Source of the DNA: Ferruginibacter sp.
Lineage (GTDB): Bacteria; Bacteroidota; Bacteroidia; Chitinophagales; Chitinophagaceae
NCBI GenBank assembly: GCA_025352625.1
Contig: JANXSR010000389.1
Span: 1 to 53,456, forward strand
Direction of reading: 5' to 3'
Length of the DNA: 53,456 nucleotides
This document shows positions 16,273 through 26,371 of the stretch, in pieces. Position numbers and translations under genes: made by a program. How positions within the stretch are numbered: the first letter of the stretch is position 1; each line of letters starts with the position of its first letter. Under the pieces are notes generated by a model. It was not told where the DNA came from and did no database searches. It was given only the letters and a program-made list of their open reading frames with translations.

Positions 16273-18438
16273 ATGCAAACAAAAAAAAATTTGTTGCCGG
16301 TAGCTGTTATCGCTATTGTGGCACTATCATGTAACAACCAAACACAAGTGAAAAAAATGGCTTATAGCTGGCCGGTAAATATACCCCTGCCGGTATGCGA
16401 AATAAAACCAAAGGAACTAACCGCCCATGGTGATGTGCGGACAGATAATTATTACTGGCTGAATGATTATTTTAAAAAGGGACCAGACAGCAACAAAGTA
16501 GTCGATTATTTAAAAGCAGAGAATAAATACTACGACACTATGATGTCTGGCACCAAAACATTGCAGGAAAAATTGTACACAGAAATGAAAGCAAGGATAA
16601 AAGAAAAAGATGAAAGCGTACCATCATTTAAACGTGGCTATTTTTATTATACCAGGCAGGTGGAAGGAAAAGATTATTTTGTGTATTGCAGAAAAAAGGG
16701 AACGCTTGATGCGGCCGAAGAAGTATTGCTGGATGTAAACGCCATGGCTGAAGGACACAATTATTTTTCTGCTACAGGCTTTGCTGTTAGCATGGATAAT
16801 AAGTTACTGGCTTATGGAGTAGACATGTTATCAAGAAGAGAATATACTATCCATATAAAAAATCTTGAAACCGGCGAAACCTATACCGATGCAGTAACAG
16901 ATACAGAAGGAGACCCCGTTTGGGCCAATGATAACCAGACCATTTTTTACACCGCCAAAAATCCGGTTACCCTATTATCTGAAAAAATAAAAAAGCATGT
17001 ATTGGGTACTGAAGCTTCTTCGGACAAACTGGTATATGAAGAGAAAGACCCGAGTAATTACATTGGCGTAGGTAAAACAAAATCGGATAAATATATCCTG
17101 ATAACATCGCAGGCAACTTTATCATCTGAGATAAAATGGATTGATGCATCAAAGCCGGATGATGCATTTGCAGTTTTTCAGCCACGCATCAAAGAAGTGC
17201 TCTATGATGTTGACCATGCGAATGACAAGTTTTACATTCGTACCAACCTGCAGGCGAAAAATTTTAAAGTGGTAACCTGCACAGAAGATAAAAAAGATAC
17301 TTCCAATTGGAAAGACCTTGTACCTCACAGCGATAGTATTCTGGTACAGGGATTTGAATTATTCAAAAATTATATGGCTGTATCTGAAAGAATCAATGGC
17401 CTCACGCAAATGCATATCATTAATCTGAAAGACAATGCCAGCCATTACCTTGCTTTTGATGACCCCGCCTACACAGCCAGCATTGGTGCCAATCCGGATT
17501 ACAACACCGATGTGCTGCGTTTTAATTATACTTCTCTAACCACACCCAATTCTGTATATGATTACAATATGTTGAGTAAAGAAAAAAAGCTGCAAAAACA
17601 ACAGGAAGTACTGGGCGATTTTAAAGTAGCCGATTATGTTACCGAACGGCTGTTTGCTACAGCAAAAGATGGTACAAAAGTGTCTATTGCAGTAGTGTAT
17701 AAAAAAGGGTTTAATAAAGATGGCAATGCACCCATGTTGCTAAATGCTTATGGCAGTTATGGTATCAGCAGCGATGCTTCATTCAGCAGTGTACGGTTAA
17801 GTTTATTGAACCGTGGTTTTACCTTTGCTATAGCGAATATACGGGGTGGTGAAGAGATGGGCAGGTATTGGTATGAGGATGGAAAGATGATGAAAAAGAA
17901 AAACACTTTTACCGATTTTATTGATTGTGCTGAATACCTGGTAGCCAATAAATATACCAGTACAAAACATTTGTACATCAATGGGGGCAGTGCCGGAGGG
18001 CTTTTAATGGGTGCTGTTGTAAACATGCGGCCAGATCTTTGGAATGGTGTAATTGCCGCCGTTCCTTTTGTAGATGTGGTTACCACCATGAGTGATGCAA
18101 GCATACCGTTAACTACCAACGAATACGATGAATGGGGTAACCCCGCCAAGAAAGAAAGTTACGACTATATGAAATCGTATTCTCCCTACGACAATGTAGA
18201 AAAGAAAGCCTATCCAAATATGCTGGTAACTACCGGCCTGCATGATAGCCAGGTACAATATTTTGAACCTGCCAAATGGGTGGCCAAATTAAGAGCAATG
18301 AAAACAGATAGCAACAAATTATTTCTCTATACCAACATGGATGCAGGCCATGGTGGCGCTTCCGGAAGATTTAAACCACTGAAAGATAAAGCGAGAGAGT
18401 ATGCTTTCTTTTTGGCATTGGAAGGAATTTTAGAATAA
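16273..18438 (+). CDS. Prolyl oligopeptidase family serine peptidase (S9A), lipoprotein
   Basis: It cleaves short peptides, typically after proline, in the periplasm or at the outer membrane. The ORF track starts at TTG 16219. I prefer ATG 16273, because it begins a lipoprotein signal (MQTKKNLLPVAVIAIVALSC, with a lipobox ending in Cys) and leaves 721 residues. The N-terminal seven-bladed propeller (~70-420) is followed by the alpha/beta-hydrolase domain. The catalytic triad is visible as Ser in NGGSAGG, Asp in GLHDSQV and His in DAGHGGASGRF. Also present is the conserved NIRGGEEMGRYWYEDG. A terminator follows. Closest in kind to protease II (oligopeptidase B) or prolyl endopeptidase; S9A specificity between these is not resolved. 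Confidence 0.92.
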   Translation: MQTKKNLLPVAVIAIVALSCNNQTQVKKMAYSWPVNIPLPVCEIKPKELTAHGDVRTDNYYWLNDYFKKGPDSNKVVDYLKAENKYYDTMMSGTKTLQEKLYTEMKARIKEKDESVPSFKRGYFYYTRQVEGKDYFVYCRKKGTLDAAEEVLLDVNAMAEGHNYFSATGFAVSMDNKLLAYGVDMLSRREYTIHIKNLETGETYTDAVTDTEGDPVWANDNQTIFYTAKNPVTLLSEKIKKHVLGTEASSDKLVYEEKDPSNYIGVGKTKSDKYILITSQATLSSEIKWIDASKPDDAFAVFQPRIKEVLYDVDHANDKFYIRTNLQAKNFKVVTCTEDKKDTSNWKDLVPHSDSILVQGFELFKNYMAVSERINGLTQMHIINLKDNASHYLAFDDPAYTASIGANPDYNTDVLRFNYTSLTTPNSVYDYNMLSKEKKLQKQQEVLGDFKVADYVTERLFATAKDGTKVSIAVVYKKGFNKDGNAPMLLNAYGSYGISSDASFSSVRLSLLNRGFTFAIANIRGGEEMGRYWYEDGKMMKKKNTFTDFIDCAEYLVANKYTSTKHLYINGGSAGGLLMGAVVNMRPDLWNGVIAAVPFVDVVTTMSDASIPLTTNEYDEWGNPAKKESYDYMKSYSPYDNVEKKAYPNMLVTTGLHDSQVQYFEPAKWVAKLRAMKTDSNKLFLYTNMDAGHGGASGRFKPLKDKAREYAFFLALEGILE

Positions 18439-18456
18439 GTTTATTATCGCAAATGT

Positions 18457-18488
18457 AAAAAACCAAGCTTTTATGACTTCGGTTTTTT
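18457..18488 (+). terminator. Probable terminator after the prolyl oligopeptidase gene
   Basis: AAAAAACC (18457-18464) pairs with GGTTTTTT (18481-18488), with a further AAG/CTT pairing inside across one bulge. The descending arm forms the T run. It starts 19 bases after the stop codon. Confidence 0.6.
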
Positions 18489-18679
18489 ATTATACTGTGT
18501 GAATTTATTTTTGATTTATAAGGATAATGTGTTAGCCAGGCAATACACAATAAACCAATATTATTTTGAGATTGCGAAGTCAGCATTTAAAACATTTTAA
18601 TCACGCTGAATTTATTTGTATTTATACTCGATTATTGTCCGGTTAGTTTATTATCAATTATTCATTATATTTATTGTAC

Positions 18680-18711
18680 TAATGATAACGTAAAAAATAG
18701 TTACGTCATTA
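18680..18711. promoter_or_regulatory. Imperfect inverted repeat upstream of the adhesin
   Basis: ACGTAA (18688-18693) and TTACGT (18701-18706) are perfect complements. TAATG and CATTA extend the symmetry outward with a 3-base asymmetry. It lies ~150 bases upstream of the adhesin start. It could be an operator, but there is no further support. Confidence 0.3.
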
Positions 18712-18863
18712 CTTTTACCAGCTAATCTGCATAATATCCCCATGTAATTCCTCCCTTAATATCTAACGATCAGCAAGCCATTTTTTTAATCAAACCAGCG
18801 GTAGTATTTATGTACAAATATTCCTGCCTGTTGGGTATTTATTTTAATGCATAATAACTGTTA

Positions 18864-21800
18864 ATGAAATATTTTTTATCGTTCTTTTTCTTTTTATTTT
18901 ACTCAATGGTTATGTATGGGCAGTCGATACAGGCTGGGGGACCAACTACATTTTGTACTGGTGGCAGCGTACAACTTTCTATTGATCCATCTGTTGCAGG
19001 GCCATACCAGTGGCTGAATGATGGTACTGTTATCGGGGGTGCTACCAATGCTACTTACACCGCAACTGCTACAGGTAATTATAGCGTGGCAGTTGTAATT
19101 GCAGGTAATCCAGCTACACTTGCTGCGGTAGCAGTAACAGTAAATACTTTTCCAGCTGCGCCTGCATTTACCATTTCTAACGGTGGCCAGTGTGCTAATC
19201 TGCCTGTAAACTTTGATATTACTGCGCCAGTTGCAGGCGTTACCTATACCTGGAATTTTGGTGATGCTGCTACAGCAGTTGGTCAAAATGTTACGCATGC
19301 TTATGTTGCGGCATTGGGTAGTGGCACACAACCTTTTATTGCTTCCGTGCAAGCTAACAATGCAGGTTGTAATACTGCATCGGCCAATCAAACTGTTACA
19401 GTAAATCAGCTGCCTGACCCTCAGCTGGAAGATATAAAAACATTTTCGCAGTTTAATAATTGTGGTAACAACACTGGCAGTCCTGTTTATACAGTAACTG
19501 TAAATAATATTTCCGGCAATCCTAATTCAATAGGGAGCTATGTAATTAACTGGGGCGATGGAGGAGGCAATATAAGTGTAACAAACAGCAGTTTTCCGCT
19601 TACACATACTTATAATGATTTCGGCGTTTTTACCTTGTCGTTTAGTGCAACCAACAGCGGCAATGGCTGTAGTAATATCAAAACATATACCGTTATAAAC
19701 CAGTTAAACCCAGCCGTAGGTATTGAAGGGCCACCGGGAGGAAGCACCCAACGTTGCGACAGTGCAGGGTTTTGGTTTAAGGTAAAAAACTATATCAACA
19801 ATTCGCCGGGAACCGTGTACATATGGAATTTTGGGGATGGTTCGCCTAACGTAACCTGGACAACTCCGCTGGCTGTAGACTCTATTTATCACCTGTTTAC
19901 AAAGGGTAGCTGCGAATTGCCGGGCAGGCAATTTATAGTTTCGGTGAGTGCACAAAATAGTTGTGATGTTACAAAGGCATATATCGATAACATAAAAATT
20001 TTTAAAAAGCCACAGGCAAATTTTATAACGAACCCTACCCCCGGTTGTACCAATCAAATAATTAAGTTTACAAATACAGGTATCACGGCCTTTAATGGTC
20101 CCGATTGCAATAATAACACCAAGTACACCTGGAATTTTGGTGACCCTGGCTCTGGAGTACAAAATACAGCTACTACAAAAGATGCGACACATATTTACAC
20201 AATTGCCGGAGTATACACAGTTACCCTTACTGCAGCCGGAGTTTGTGGAACAGACTCCATTAAAAAAACTGTCTGCATAGTAGCCCCACCTGCCCCAGGT
20301 TTTACTCTCGACCAGGCAGAAGGTTGTTCGCCTGTAGCCGTAACCGCTACCAACACCACCAATACATTCAATGCCTGTGCTGCACCCACTTATAAATGGA
20401 GCGTAACTTATACTACAGGTTTTTGCGGAATAACAGCGGCATGGAATTTCACCAACGGAACAGCTGATTCTTCTTCCAATCCCTCTTTTGTATTTACCAA
20501 TGCAGGCACTTACAAAATAACGCTGACGGTAACAAGCCCATGTGGTATAGATTCAATAAGCAAAACGATTATTGTAAAGCAAAAACCACAGGTTAAGATC
20601 AACCCAATTACGGCAATTTGTGCCAATGGAAGTATCAGCCCTGTAGCAATTGTTGCAGGTTGCAGCCCAATAGTACCCTTGCAATATAACTGGACTTTTA
20701 CTGATGGCATCCCCGCTGTATCAACCAATTTAATTCCCGGTAATATCAGTTATGCTTTATTGGGTTCACATCCGGTACAACTTAGTGTAACCAACGAATG
20801 TGGTATAACAACAGCCATAAGTGCTGTCACTGTAACCTCCCCTCCGGTAGCCAATGCAGGGGCTGATAAAAATATTTGCAGCAAGGGCAGTACATCAATC
20901 GGAACAACGGCACTACCCGGTATTACTTATCAATGGGCGCCTGCAACAGGGTTAAGCAATGCCAATATTGCGATAACCAATGTAACCTTAACTTATGCCG
21001 GAGTTAACACAGATACTATCTATACATATGTAGTGAAGGCATCCGCCGGTGCAGATTGTTTCTCAACAGACACGGTGCTGATTACTGTTAAAAAAAGACC
21101 GGTAGTTGTATTAAATCCCGCAAGTGTAACTATTTGTGAGGGTGGTAACACACAATTAACGGCGGCTGGTGCAACAACCTACAGTTGGTCTCCGTCTACA
21201 GGATTAAGTAACAACAATACTGATACTGTAATAGCTACGCCAACAGTTGCAACAACTTACCAGATAATTGGCTCAACAGCGAATGGCTGTGCAGACACGG
21301 CCAATATTACTGTCACCATACAAGCTTTCCCAAAAACTGGTGCCGGTAACGATAGTACTGTTTGTAATAATACCTCCACTGTGCAATTTAACGGCTTACC
21401 GGCAGGCGGTACCTGGTCGGGTGCAAACATTACAACCGCTGGTGTATTTAATCCGCTGGCAGCGGGCAATGGTTCTTACACATTGTACTATACGGCAGTA
21501 CTTAATCAATGCAGTAAAATAGATAGTTTACTTGTTACTGTTATAAATCCACCCATTGCCAATGCTGGTGTTGATACAACTGTATGTCAAAATATTATCC
21601 CTCTTTTATTAGTAGGTACACCAGCAGGCGGCTCCTGGTCGGGCACAAACCTTATTAGTTCGTCAGGAAATTTTACGCCATCGGCTACCGGCATTTATTC
21701 AGTAATTTATACTTATGGTACTGGTTCCTGCATTACAAAAGATACACTGGTGGTAACTGTTAGTCCGGGTATCACCAACAATAACATTAGCCCTAATCAA

Positions 21801-24800
21801 TCGGTTTGTGTAAACACACCACCAACACAAATAAATGGACTGGCAGCCACAGGAGGCAACGGCACACCTGCCTACCAGTGGCAGTTTAGTACAGATAGTT
21901 TATCATGGACAGACTTGCCCGGCGAGACGGGCTTAAATTATACGCCACCGGTTTTAGGGGTATCAACTTTTTACCGCAGAAACGCCTTTACTACTTTATG
22001 CACCGGAACACAAGGTAGTTTTAGCGTGCCGGTAAAAGTTACTATCAGGCAGGATGCAAGGGCTTTGTTTACAGCCAATCCAACAATAGCCTGTGCACCT
22101 TTTAACCTGGCCACAGCTATCAAGGTTACCACCTATCCAGATAGAAATGGGTTGTACCAATGGCAGGCCGATGGTATACAGTTTGGTAGTAATACCACGG
22201 GCACCTTTCCTGGTTATATCATGCAAAACTCAGCCAGCACGGTACTAATAAAATTGATTACAACCAGTCAGTATGGTTGTAAACCAGATACTATCCAGCA
22301 ACTATTTGCTACAGCCGTTACGGCACAGGCGAAATTTACTAAAGATACAGGCTATGGCTGTAGCCCTTTACCGGTAAGTTTTACCAACACTTCCAGTGGT
22401 ATCAGCGGCATCAACTTTAGCTGGAATTTTGGTAATGGAATTGTCAGTACGCAGGCACAGCCCGGCACAATAATTTTTAATGCCAGTCCGGATAACAGAG
22501 ACACTACTTACCAGGTAACCTTAAAAGCATTTAACGGTTGCGATACCACAGTGTGGAGGGATAGTGTAAAGATAAGGGCCAGCCCCAGGGCACGTTTTGG
22601 TGTAGATACAACTGCAGGCTGCTCTCCTTTTACCGTGTTTATAAACAATGCTTCATTGGGTAAACCCAATACTTATTACTGGGATTTTGGAGATGGAAAA
22701 TCAGATACTACTTACACCACCGGAACTTTAAATCATACTTACAATATTGGCAACAAAACAGATACTTTTTCGATACAGTTAATTGCCGCCAATGAATGCA
22801 AAAGAGATACACAGGTTATTAATGTTAGGGTAGCAGCCAATGATATACAACCACGTATAAATCTTAATGGCAGTGATTTGTATGGTTGTGCTCCACACAT
22901 TGTTGCGTTCAATAACGGCACTACCGGAGCCACTTCTTTTACATGGAACTTTGGTGATGGCACACCCAATATTATCACCAATAACAATCAGGGTAACGTG
23001 GTGCATAGTTTTAATACCGCAGGTACATTTATCATTAAAATTGACATTACCAATGGTTGCAGCGATACTACTGTTTACAGGTCGGTAACAGTGTACACTA
23101 AACCGGTAGCGGCTTTTACAACCAACGCCAGCCTTTATTGTGTGGGCGATACGGTTAAAGTAAACAACACGTCTTTAAATGCAACCAATTATCAGTGGTT
23201 TTGGGGTGATGGAACTGGTAGCAATAGTTTTAATCCGGCACATGTATATAGCGCTTCGGGCAACTATACTATTTATTTAAGGGCAGAAAAATCAAATGAA
23301 TTTGGATTGGTTTGTTATGATACCATTGTAAAATCAATTACCGTTTTAGGCAAACCCAATGTGGCTGTTCAATCAAATATCAGGGCGGTAAATTGTGCCC
23401 CTTTTACTTTATTGGTAACAGTAACCGGAATTATTAATGAAAATATCAGCTGGTATTTTTACGACAGTACTGTTTCTCCATCTATCATTATTACCAACAA
23501 CACTATTGCACAATACACGTTTAAAAAGCCCGGTACTTTTTATGTAAAACTATTGGCGAAAAATGCTGCTGGTTGCACGGACAGCACAATTATTCCTTTT
23601 ACAGTAAATGGTAAACCGGCAGCATCTTTTACACCCTCCAACATGTCAATATGCACCAGAGATACAACAATTTCCTACATCAACACAACCACCTATAATG
23701 CAAACGATCCTATTAGGTATAGCTGGCTGGTTGATGATGTGCCGCTTTCTGTTAATGGTAATTTTAACCATCAATATACGGTGCCAGCCCTGGCAATTTT
23801 GCCAAGAGCGTTTAATACCACATTGATAGTTACCAATACGGCAGGTTGCAGTGATACAGCAAAAGCGATATTGCAAATGAACCCAGTTGCAAAAGCGCAA
23901 TTCAGTATTGCAAACCCCAACGACTGTGTGCCGTTTATTGCATCTATCACCAACACATCAACCTTTGCAACATTGCATAAATGGTTGGTAAACGGCATAT
24001 TGGTCAGCACAGCAGCAGCGCCTGTAATCGTTATTACCAAAGCTGCTACTTTACATACAGTTACGTTGATAGCTGATAATGTGTACGGATGTAAACCAGA
24101 TACGTTTTCAGTTAATTTTACCTCCAGGATAAAGCCTGCCATTGGGTTTACCGTGAGTGATACATTGGGCTGCACCGGCGTATTAAATGTTGGTGCCAAT
24201 AATACCACCACCAATGCCAGTTCATTCATTTGGGATTGGGGAGATAACACGCCTGCCACTTCCTTTACAAGTCCTACACATTTGTATACCATCCAGGGCC
24301 AGTACCTTATTTCGTTGATTGCAAGCGATGGTGTTTGTAAAGATACTGCCAGCCAACTGGTAAAAGTTTCCATTAAACCGCATGCTGATTTTGCGGTGAA
24401 CACTACCCTTACCTGCGATACGGCCAGCGTTCAACTCACCAACCAAACAACCAATGGCAGCAGCTATCTTTGGAGCTTTGGAGATGGAACCAACAGCACA
24501 GCCATTAACCCAATTAAATTGTTTGCACCAAGTGAAAATCCTTACACCATTAAACTGGTAGCATTCAGCACATTTGGTTGTAAAGACTCTGTGGTAAAAC
24601 CTAACCTGGTATTGGCCAAAGTGCCTCCGGCATCAGATTTTTTTATAAGTCCAACACCTGTAATTACAGTGCCCAATTATACTTTTAGCTTTAATAATCT
24701 TACCCTAAACAGTAATAACTATCAATATCTGTGGTCGTTAGGTGATGGAACATTTGCTGAAACAAGAGATGTAATAAATCACAAGTATACAGATACCGGT

Positions 24801-25214
24801 AATTACCCTATCCGTTTAATTGTGCTGGATAAAATTTCCAACTGTGCAGATACTACCATAAAGATTGCCCGCATTGATGGCTTCCCGGGCTGGATGTATA
24901 TTCCCAATGCCATTTGTCCTAATTGTATGCAGGAAAACTTAAGAACCTTTTTACCCAAAGCGGTGGGCTTAAAACAATACCACCTCCAGATATTTACCAC
25001 CTGGGGAGAATTGGTTTTTGAAAGTACCGGCCTTGACAGCAAGGGAGCACCTAACCAGCCATGGGATGCAAAGTATAAAGGCAGCCTTGTGCAACAGGAT
25101 GTTTACGTTTGGAAAATTCAGGCAAAATTTGCTAATGGGTCTGAATGGCTGGGCATGATTTATCCTGGAGAAAGTAAATATAAAAAAGCAGGTAGTATAA
25201 CAGTAGTTAAATAA
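18864..25214 (+). CDS. Giant PKD-repeat adhesin with type B T9SS C-terminal domain
   Basis: This is a 2116-residue cell-surface protein. A signal peptide (to ~MYGQ, residue 20) leads to an Ig-like module. A long array of PKD domains follows, recognised by at least eleven repeats of the W-x-F/W-GDG type motif (TWNFGDPG, YWDFGDGKSD, TWNFGDGTPN, LWSFGDGTN). Other Ig-like modules lie around 700-1060. The C-terminal ~90 residues (YIPNAICPNC, YHLQIFTTWGELVFES, QPWDAKYKG, DVYVWKI) match the gliding-motility-associated CHU_C domain, the type B signal for T9SS export. Many paired cysteines occur. A PorP/SprF gene follows at 40 bases, the standard partner of type B substrates. Likely role: adhesion or gliding. 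The modules have high Thr/Asn content, as usual for such adhesins. Confidence 0.92.
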   Translation: MKYFLSFFFFLFYSMVMYGQSIQAGGPTTFCTGGSVQLSIDPSVAGPYQWLNDGTVIGGATNATYTATATGNYSVAVVIAGNPATLAAVAVTVNTFPAAPAFTISNGGQCANLPVNFDITAPVAGVTYTWNFGDAATAVGQNVTHAYVAALGSGTQPFIASVQANNAGCNTASANQTVTVNQLPDPQLEDIKTFSQFNNCGNNTGSPVYTVTVNNISGNPNSIGSYVINWGDGGGNISVTNSSFPLTHTYNDFGVFTLSFSATNSGNGCSNIKTYTVINQLNPAVGIEGPPGGSTQRCDSAGFWFKVKNYINNSPGTVYIWNFGDGSPNVTWTTPLAVDSIYHLFTKGSCELPGRQFIVSVSAQNSCDVTKAYIDNIKIFKKPQANFITNPTPGCTNQIIKFTNTGITAFNGPDCNNNTKYTWNFGDPGSGVQNTATTKDATHIYTIAGVYTVTLTAAGVCGTDSIKKTVCIVAPPAPGFTLDQAEGCSPVAVTATNTTNTFNACAAPTYKWSVTYTTGFCGITAAWNFTNGTADSSSNPSFVFTNAGTYKITLTVTSPCGIDSISKTIIVKQKPQVKINPITAICANGSISPVAIVAGCSPIVPLQYNWTFTDGIPAVSTNLIPGNISYALLGSHPVQLSVTNECGITTAISAVTVTSPPVANAGADKNICSKGSTSIGTTALPGITYQWAPATGLSNANIAITNVTLTYAGVNTDTIYTYVVKASAGADCFSTDTVLITVKKRPVVVLNPASVTICEGGNTQLTAAGATTYSWSPSTGLSNNNTDTVIATPTVATTYQIIGSTANGCADTANITVTIQAFPKTGAGNDSTVCNNTSTVQFNGLPAGGTWSGANITTAGVFNPLAAGNGSYTLYYTAVLNQCSKIDSLLVTVINPPIANAGVDTTVCQNIIPLLLVGTPAGGSWSGTNLISSSGNFTPSATGIYSVIYTYGTGSCITKDTLVVTVSPGITNNNISPNQSVCVNTPPTQINGLAATGGNGTPAYQWQFSTDSLSWTDLPGETGLNYTPPVLGVSTFYRRNAFTTLCTGTQGSFSVPVKVTIRQDARALFTANPTIACAPFNLATAIKVTTYPDRNGLYQWQADGIQFGSNTTGTFPGYIMQNSASTVLIKLITTSQYGCKPDTIQQLFATAVTAQAKFTKDTGYGCSPLPVSFTNTSSGISGINFSWNFGNGIVSTQAQPGTIIFNASPDNRDTTYQVTLKAFNGCDTTVWRDSVKIRASPRARFGVDTTAGCSPFTVFINNASLGKPNTYYWDFGDGKSDTTYTTGTLNHTYNIGNKTDTFSIQLIAANECKRDTQVINVRVAANDIQPRINLNGSDLYGCAPHIVAFNNGTTGATSFTWNFGDGTPNIITNNNQGNVVHSFNTAGTFIIKIDITNGCSDTTVYRSVTVYTKPVAAFTTNASLYCVGDTVKVNNTSLNATNYQWFWGDGTGSNSFNPAHVYSASGNYTIYLRAEKSNEFGLVCYDTIVKSITVLGKPNVAVQSNIRAVNCAPFTLLVTVTGIINENISWYFYDSTVSPSIIITNNTIAQYTFKKPGTFYVKLLAKNAAGCTDSTIIPFTVNGKPAASFTPSNMSICTRDTTISYINTTTYNANDPIRYSWLVDDVPLSVNGNFNHQYTVPALAILPRAFNTTLIVTNTAGCSDTAKAILQMNPVAKAQFSIANPNDCVPFIASITNTSTFATLHKWLVNGILVSTAAAPVIVITKAATLHTVTLIADNVYGCKPDTFSVNFTSRIKPAIGFTVSDTLGCTGVLNVGANNTTTNASSFIWDWGDNTPATSFTSPTHLYTIQGQYLISLIASDGVCKDTASQLVKVSIKPHADFAVNTTLTCDTASVQLTNQTTNGSSYLWSFGDGTNSTAINPIKLFAPSENPYTIKLVAFSTFGCKDSVVKPNLVLAKVPPASDFFISPTPVITVPNYTFSFNNLTLNSNNYQYLWSLGDGTFAETRDVINHKYTDTGNYPIRLIVLDKISNCADTTIKIARIDGFPGWMYIPNAICPNCMQENLRTFLPKAVGLKQYHLQIFTTWGELVFESTGLDSKGAPNQPWDAKYKGSLVQQDVYVWKIQAKFANGSEWLGMIYPGESKYKKAGSITVVK

Positions 25215-25254
25215 AAAATTAACCAGCATTTTTTTAAACATTAATAGTAGAAAA

Positions 25255-26277
25255 ATGAAAAAATATTTAGTTACCGGTCTTATTTTTTTTAGTGCGAAAA
25301 CAATGGCGCAAGACCCTTTCTTTACACAGGTATTCAATGCCCCCTTAACGTTAAATCCTGCCACAGCTGGCAATGCAGAAATGGACCTGCGTTTTACGGC
25401 AACGTATAAACGGCAGTGGATAAATGTACCTTCCAATATGCAGTATGCAGCTGTTGGGGTAGACAGGTATATTAAAAATTTACATGGAGGCGTAGGGCTG
25501 TTGTTAACAAATTCTAAAGAAGGATACCTTAATAAAAATAGTTTACATGCTATGTATTCTTATGCGCTGTGCTTACCAAATGCCCGGTTACATTTAGGAT
25601 TACAGGCAGGGGTGGCTAACCGTAGTATAAACTACAATAAATTATATTTTAGCGATCAGATAGATAATACCGGTATTATACCAGGAGCCATTTCTGGGGT
25701 GGATGTGGCACTAAACAACAATAAATATTTAGCTGATTTTGCAGCCGGGTTTTTATTGTATTACCGGGATAACTGGATGATTGGCGGCGGGGCCCAGCAC
25801 ATTAATCAGCCCGATGAATCACTTACCTCAAACACTTACAGCAAACTCCCCCGGCGCTGGTTTACTTATGCACGCTATAAAATGGATCTTGATGAAGATG
25901 GGGACTCTTATTTTTTACCAAGTATCATTTTTTACCAGCAGGCAAAAAGCAATTCTGTAAGTGTGGGATGTGAATACAAAAATGCCCGGATGGCTATTGG
26001 TGCCTGGTACAGGGGTAATGTAAATTTTAAAAATAGCGATGCATTTGCAATAACCCTCAGCCTTGATTTATTCGACAGGCGTTACAATGAAACAGACAGG
26101 GTTAGGGTTGGGATGAGTTACGATGCCACTACTGGAAAACTTGGGTTTTCAAGGAGTGCCGGCAGTGGAGAAGGGGCTTTTATCTGGGAGAAATTAACAC
26201 CAAAAGGCATTCGTTCTGACGACAGATGTGATGAAGATTATACGATGAAAGGAACACCTTGTCCGCAACGGTTTTAG
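25255..26277 (+). CDS. PorP/SprF family type IX secretion membrane protein
   Basis: The 340-residue outer-membrane beta-barrel protein has a signal peptide (MKKYLVTGLIFFSAKTMAQ) and the family's opening DPFFTQVFNAPLTLNPATAG. Repeated amphipathic strands follow, including the typical GVGLLLTNSKEGYLNKNS region. The family attaches or guides T9SS substrates with type B C-terminal domains to the cell surface. It starts 40 bases after the giant adhesin, so the two are almost certainly co-transcribed and act together. The core T9SS machine (SprA, PorV and others) is not in this window. Confidence 0.92.
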   Translation: MKKYLVTGLIFFSAKTMAQDPFFTQVFNAPLTLNPATAGNAEMDLRFTATYKRQWINVPSNMQYAAVGVDRYIKNLHGGVGLLLTNSKEGYLNKNSLHAMYSYALCLPNARLHLGLQAGVANRSINYNKLYFSDQIDNTGIIPGAISGVDVALNNNKYLADFAAGFLLYYRDNWMIGGGAQHINQPDESLTSNTYSKLPRRWFTYARYKMDLDEDGDSYFLPSIIFYQQAKSNSVSVGCEYKNARMAIGAWYRGNVNFKNSDAFAITLSLDLFDRRYNETDRVRVGMSYDATTGKLGFSRSAGSGEGAFIWEKLTPKGIRSDDRCDEDYTMKGTPCPQRF

Positions 26278-26371
26278 GCAGAAAAGATGACAGCAGTACC
26301 CTGAAAGATAAATATACTTTTATAGTATATTCGCTTTTTACAATTAAATAATAATATCAAAAACAACTTTC

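Larger units (their letters stand above)
18439..18863. other. Intergenic region upstream of the giant adhesin
   Basis: A 425-base AT-rich gap. It holds the terminator of the prolyl oligopeptidase gene at its left end and an imperfect inverted repeat near 18680-18711. No gene, tRNA or clear -7 box close to the adhesin start was seen. Confidence 0.4.

Noticed and set aside
18903-20192. Two 162-residue minus-strand frames (18903-19391, 19704-20192) in the adhesin
   Set aside because: Cysteine- and arginine-rich translations typical of the complement of Thr/Asn codons; no domain, no start context.
23771-24403. 210-residue minus-strand frame inside the giant adhesin
   Set aside because: Antisense to a continuous PKD-domain reading frame. 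Its length comes from the Thr/Asn-rich codon bias of the adhesin.
26311-26331. AATATAC/GTATATT hairpin between PorP/SprF and S41 genes as a terminator
   Set aside because: The stem is almost all A-T and too weak, and is expected by chance in AT-rich DNA. It might equally be promoter sequence.
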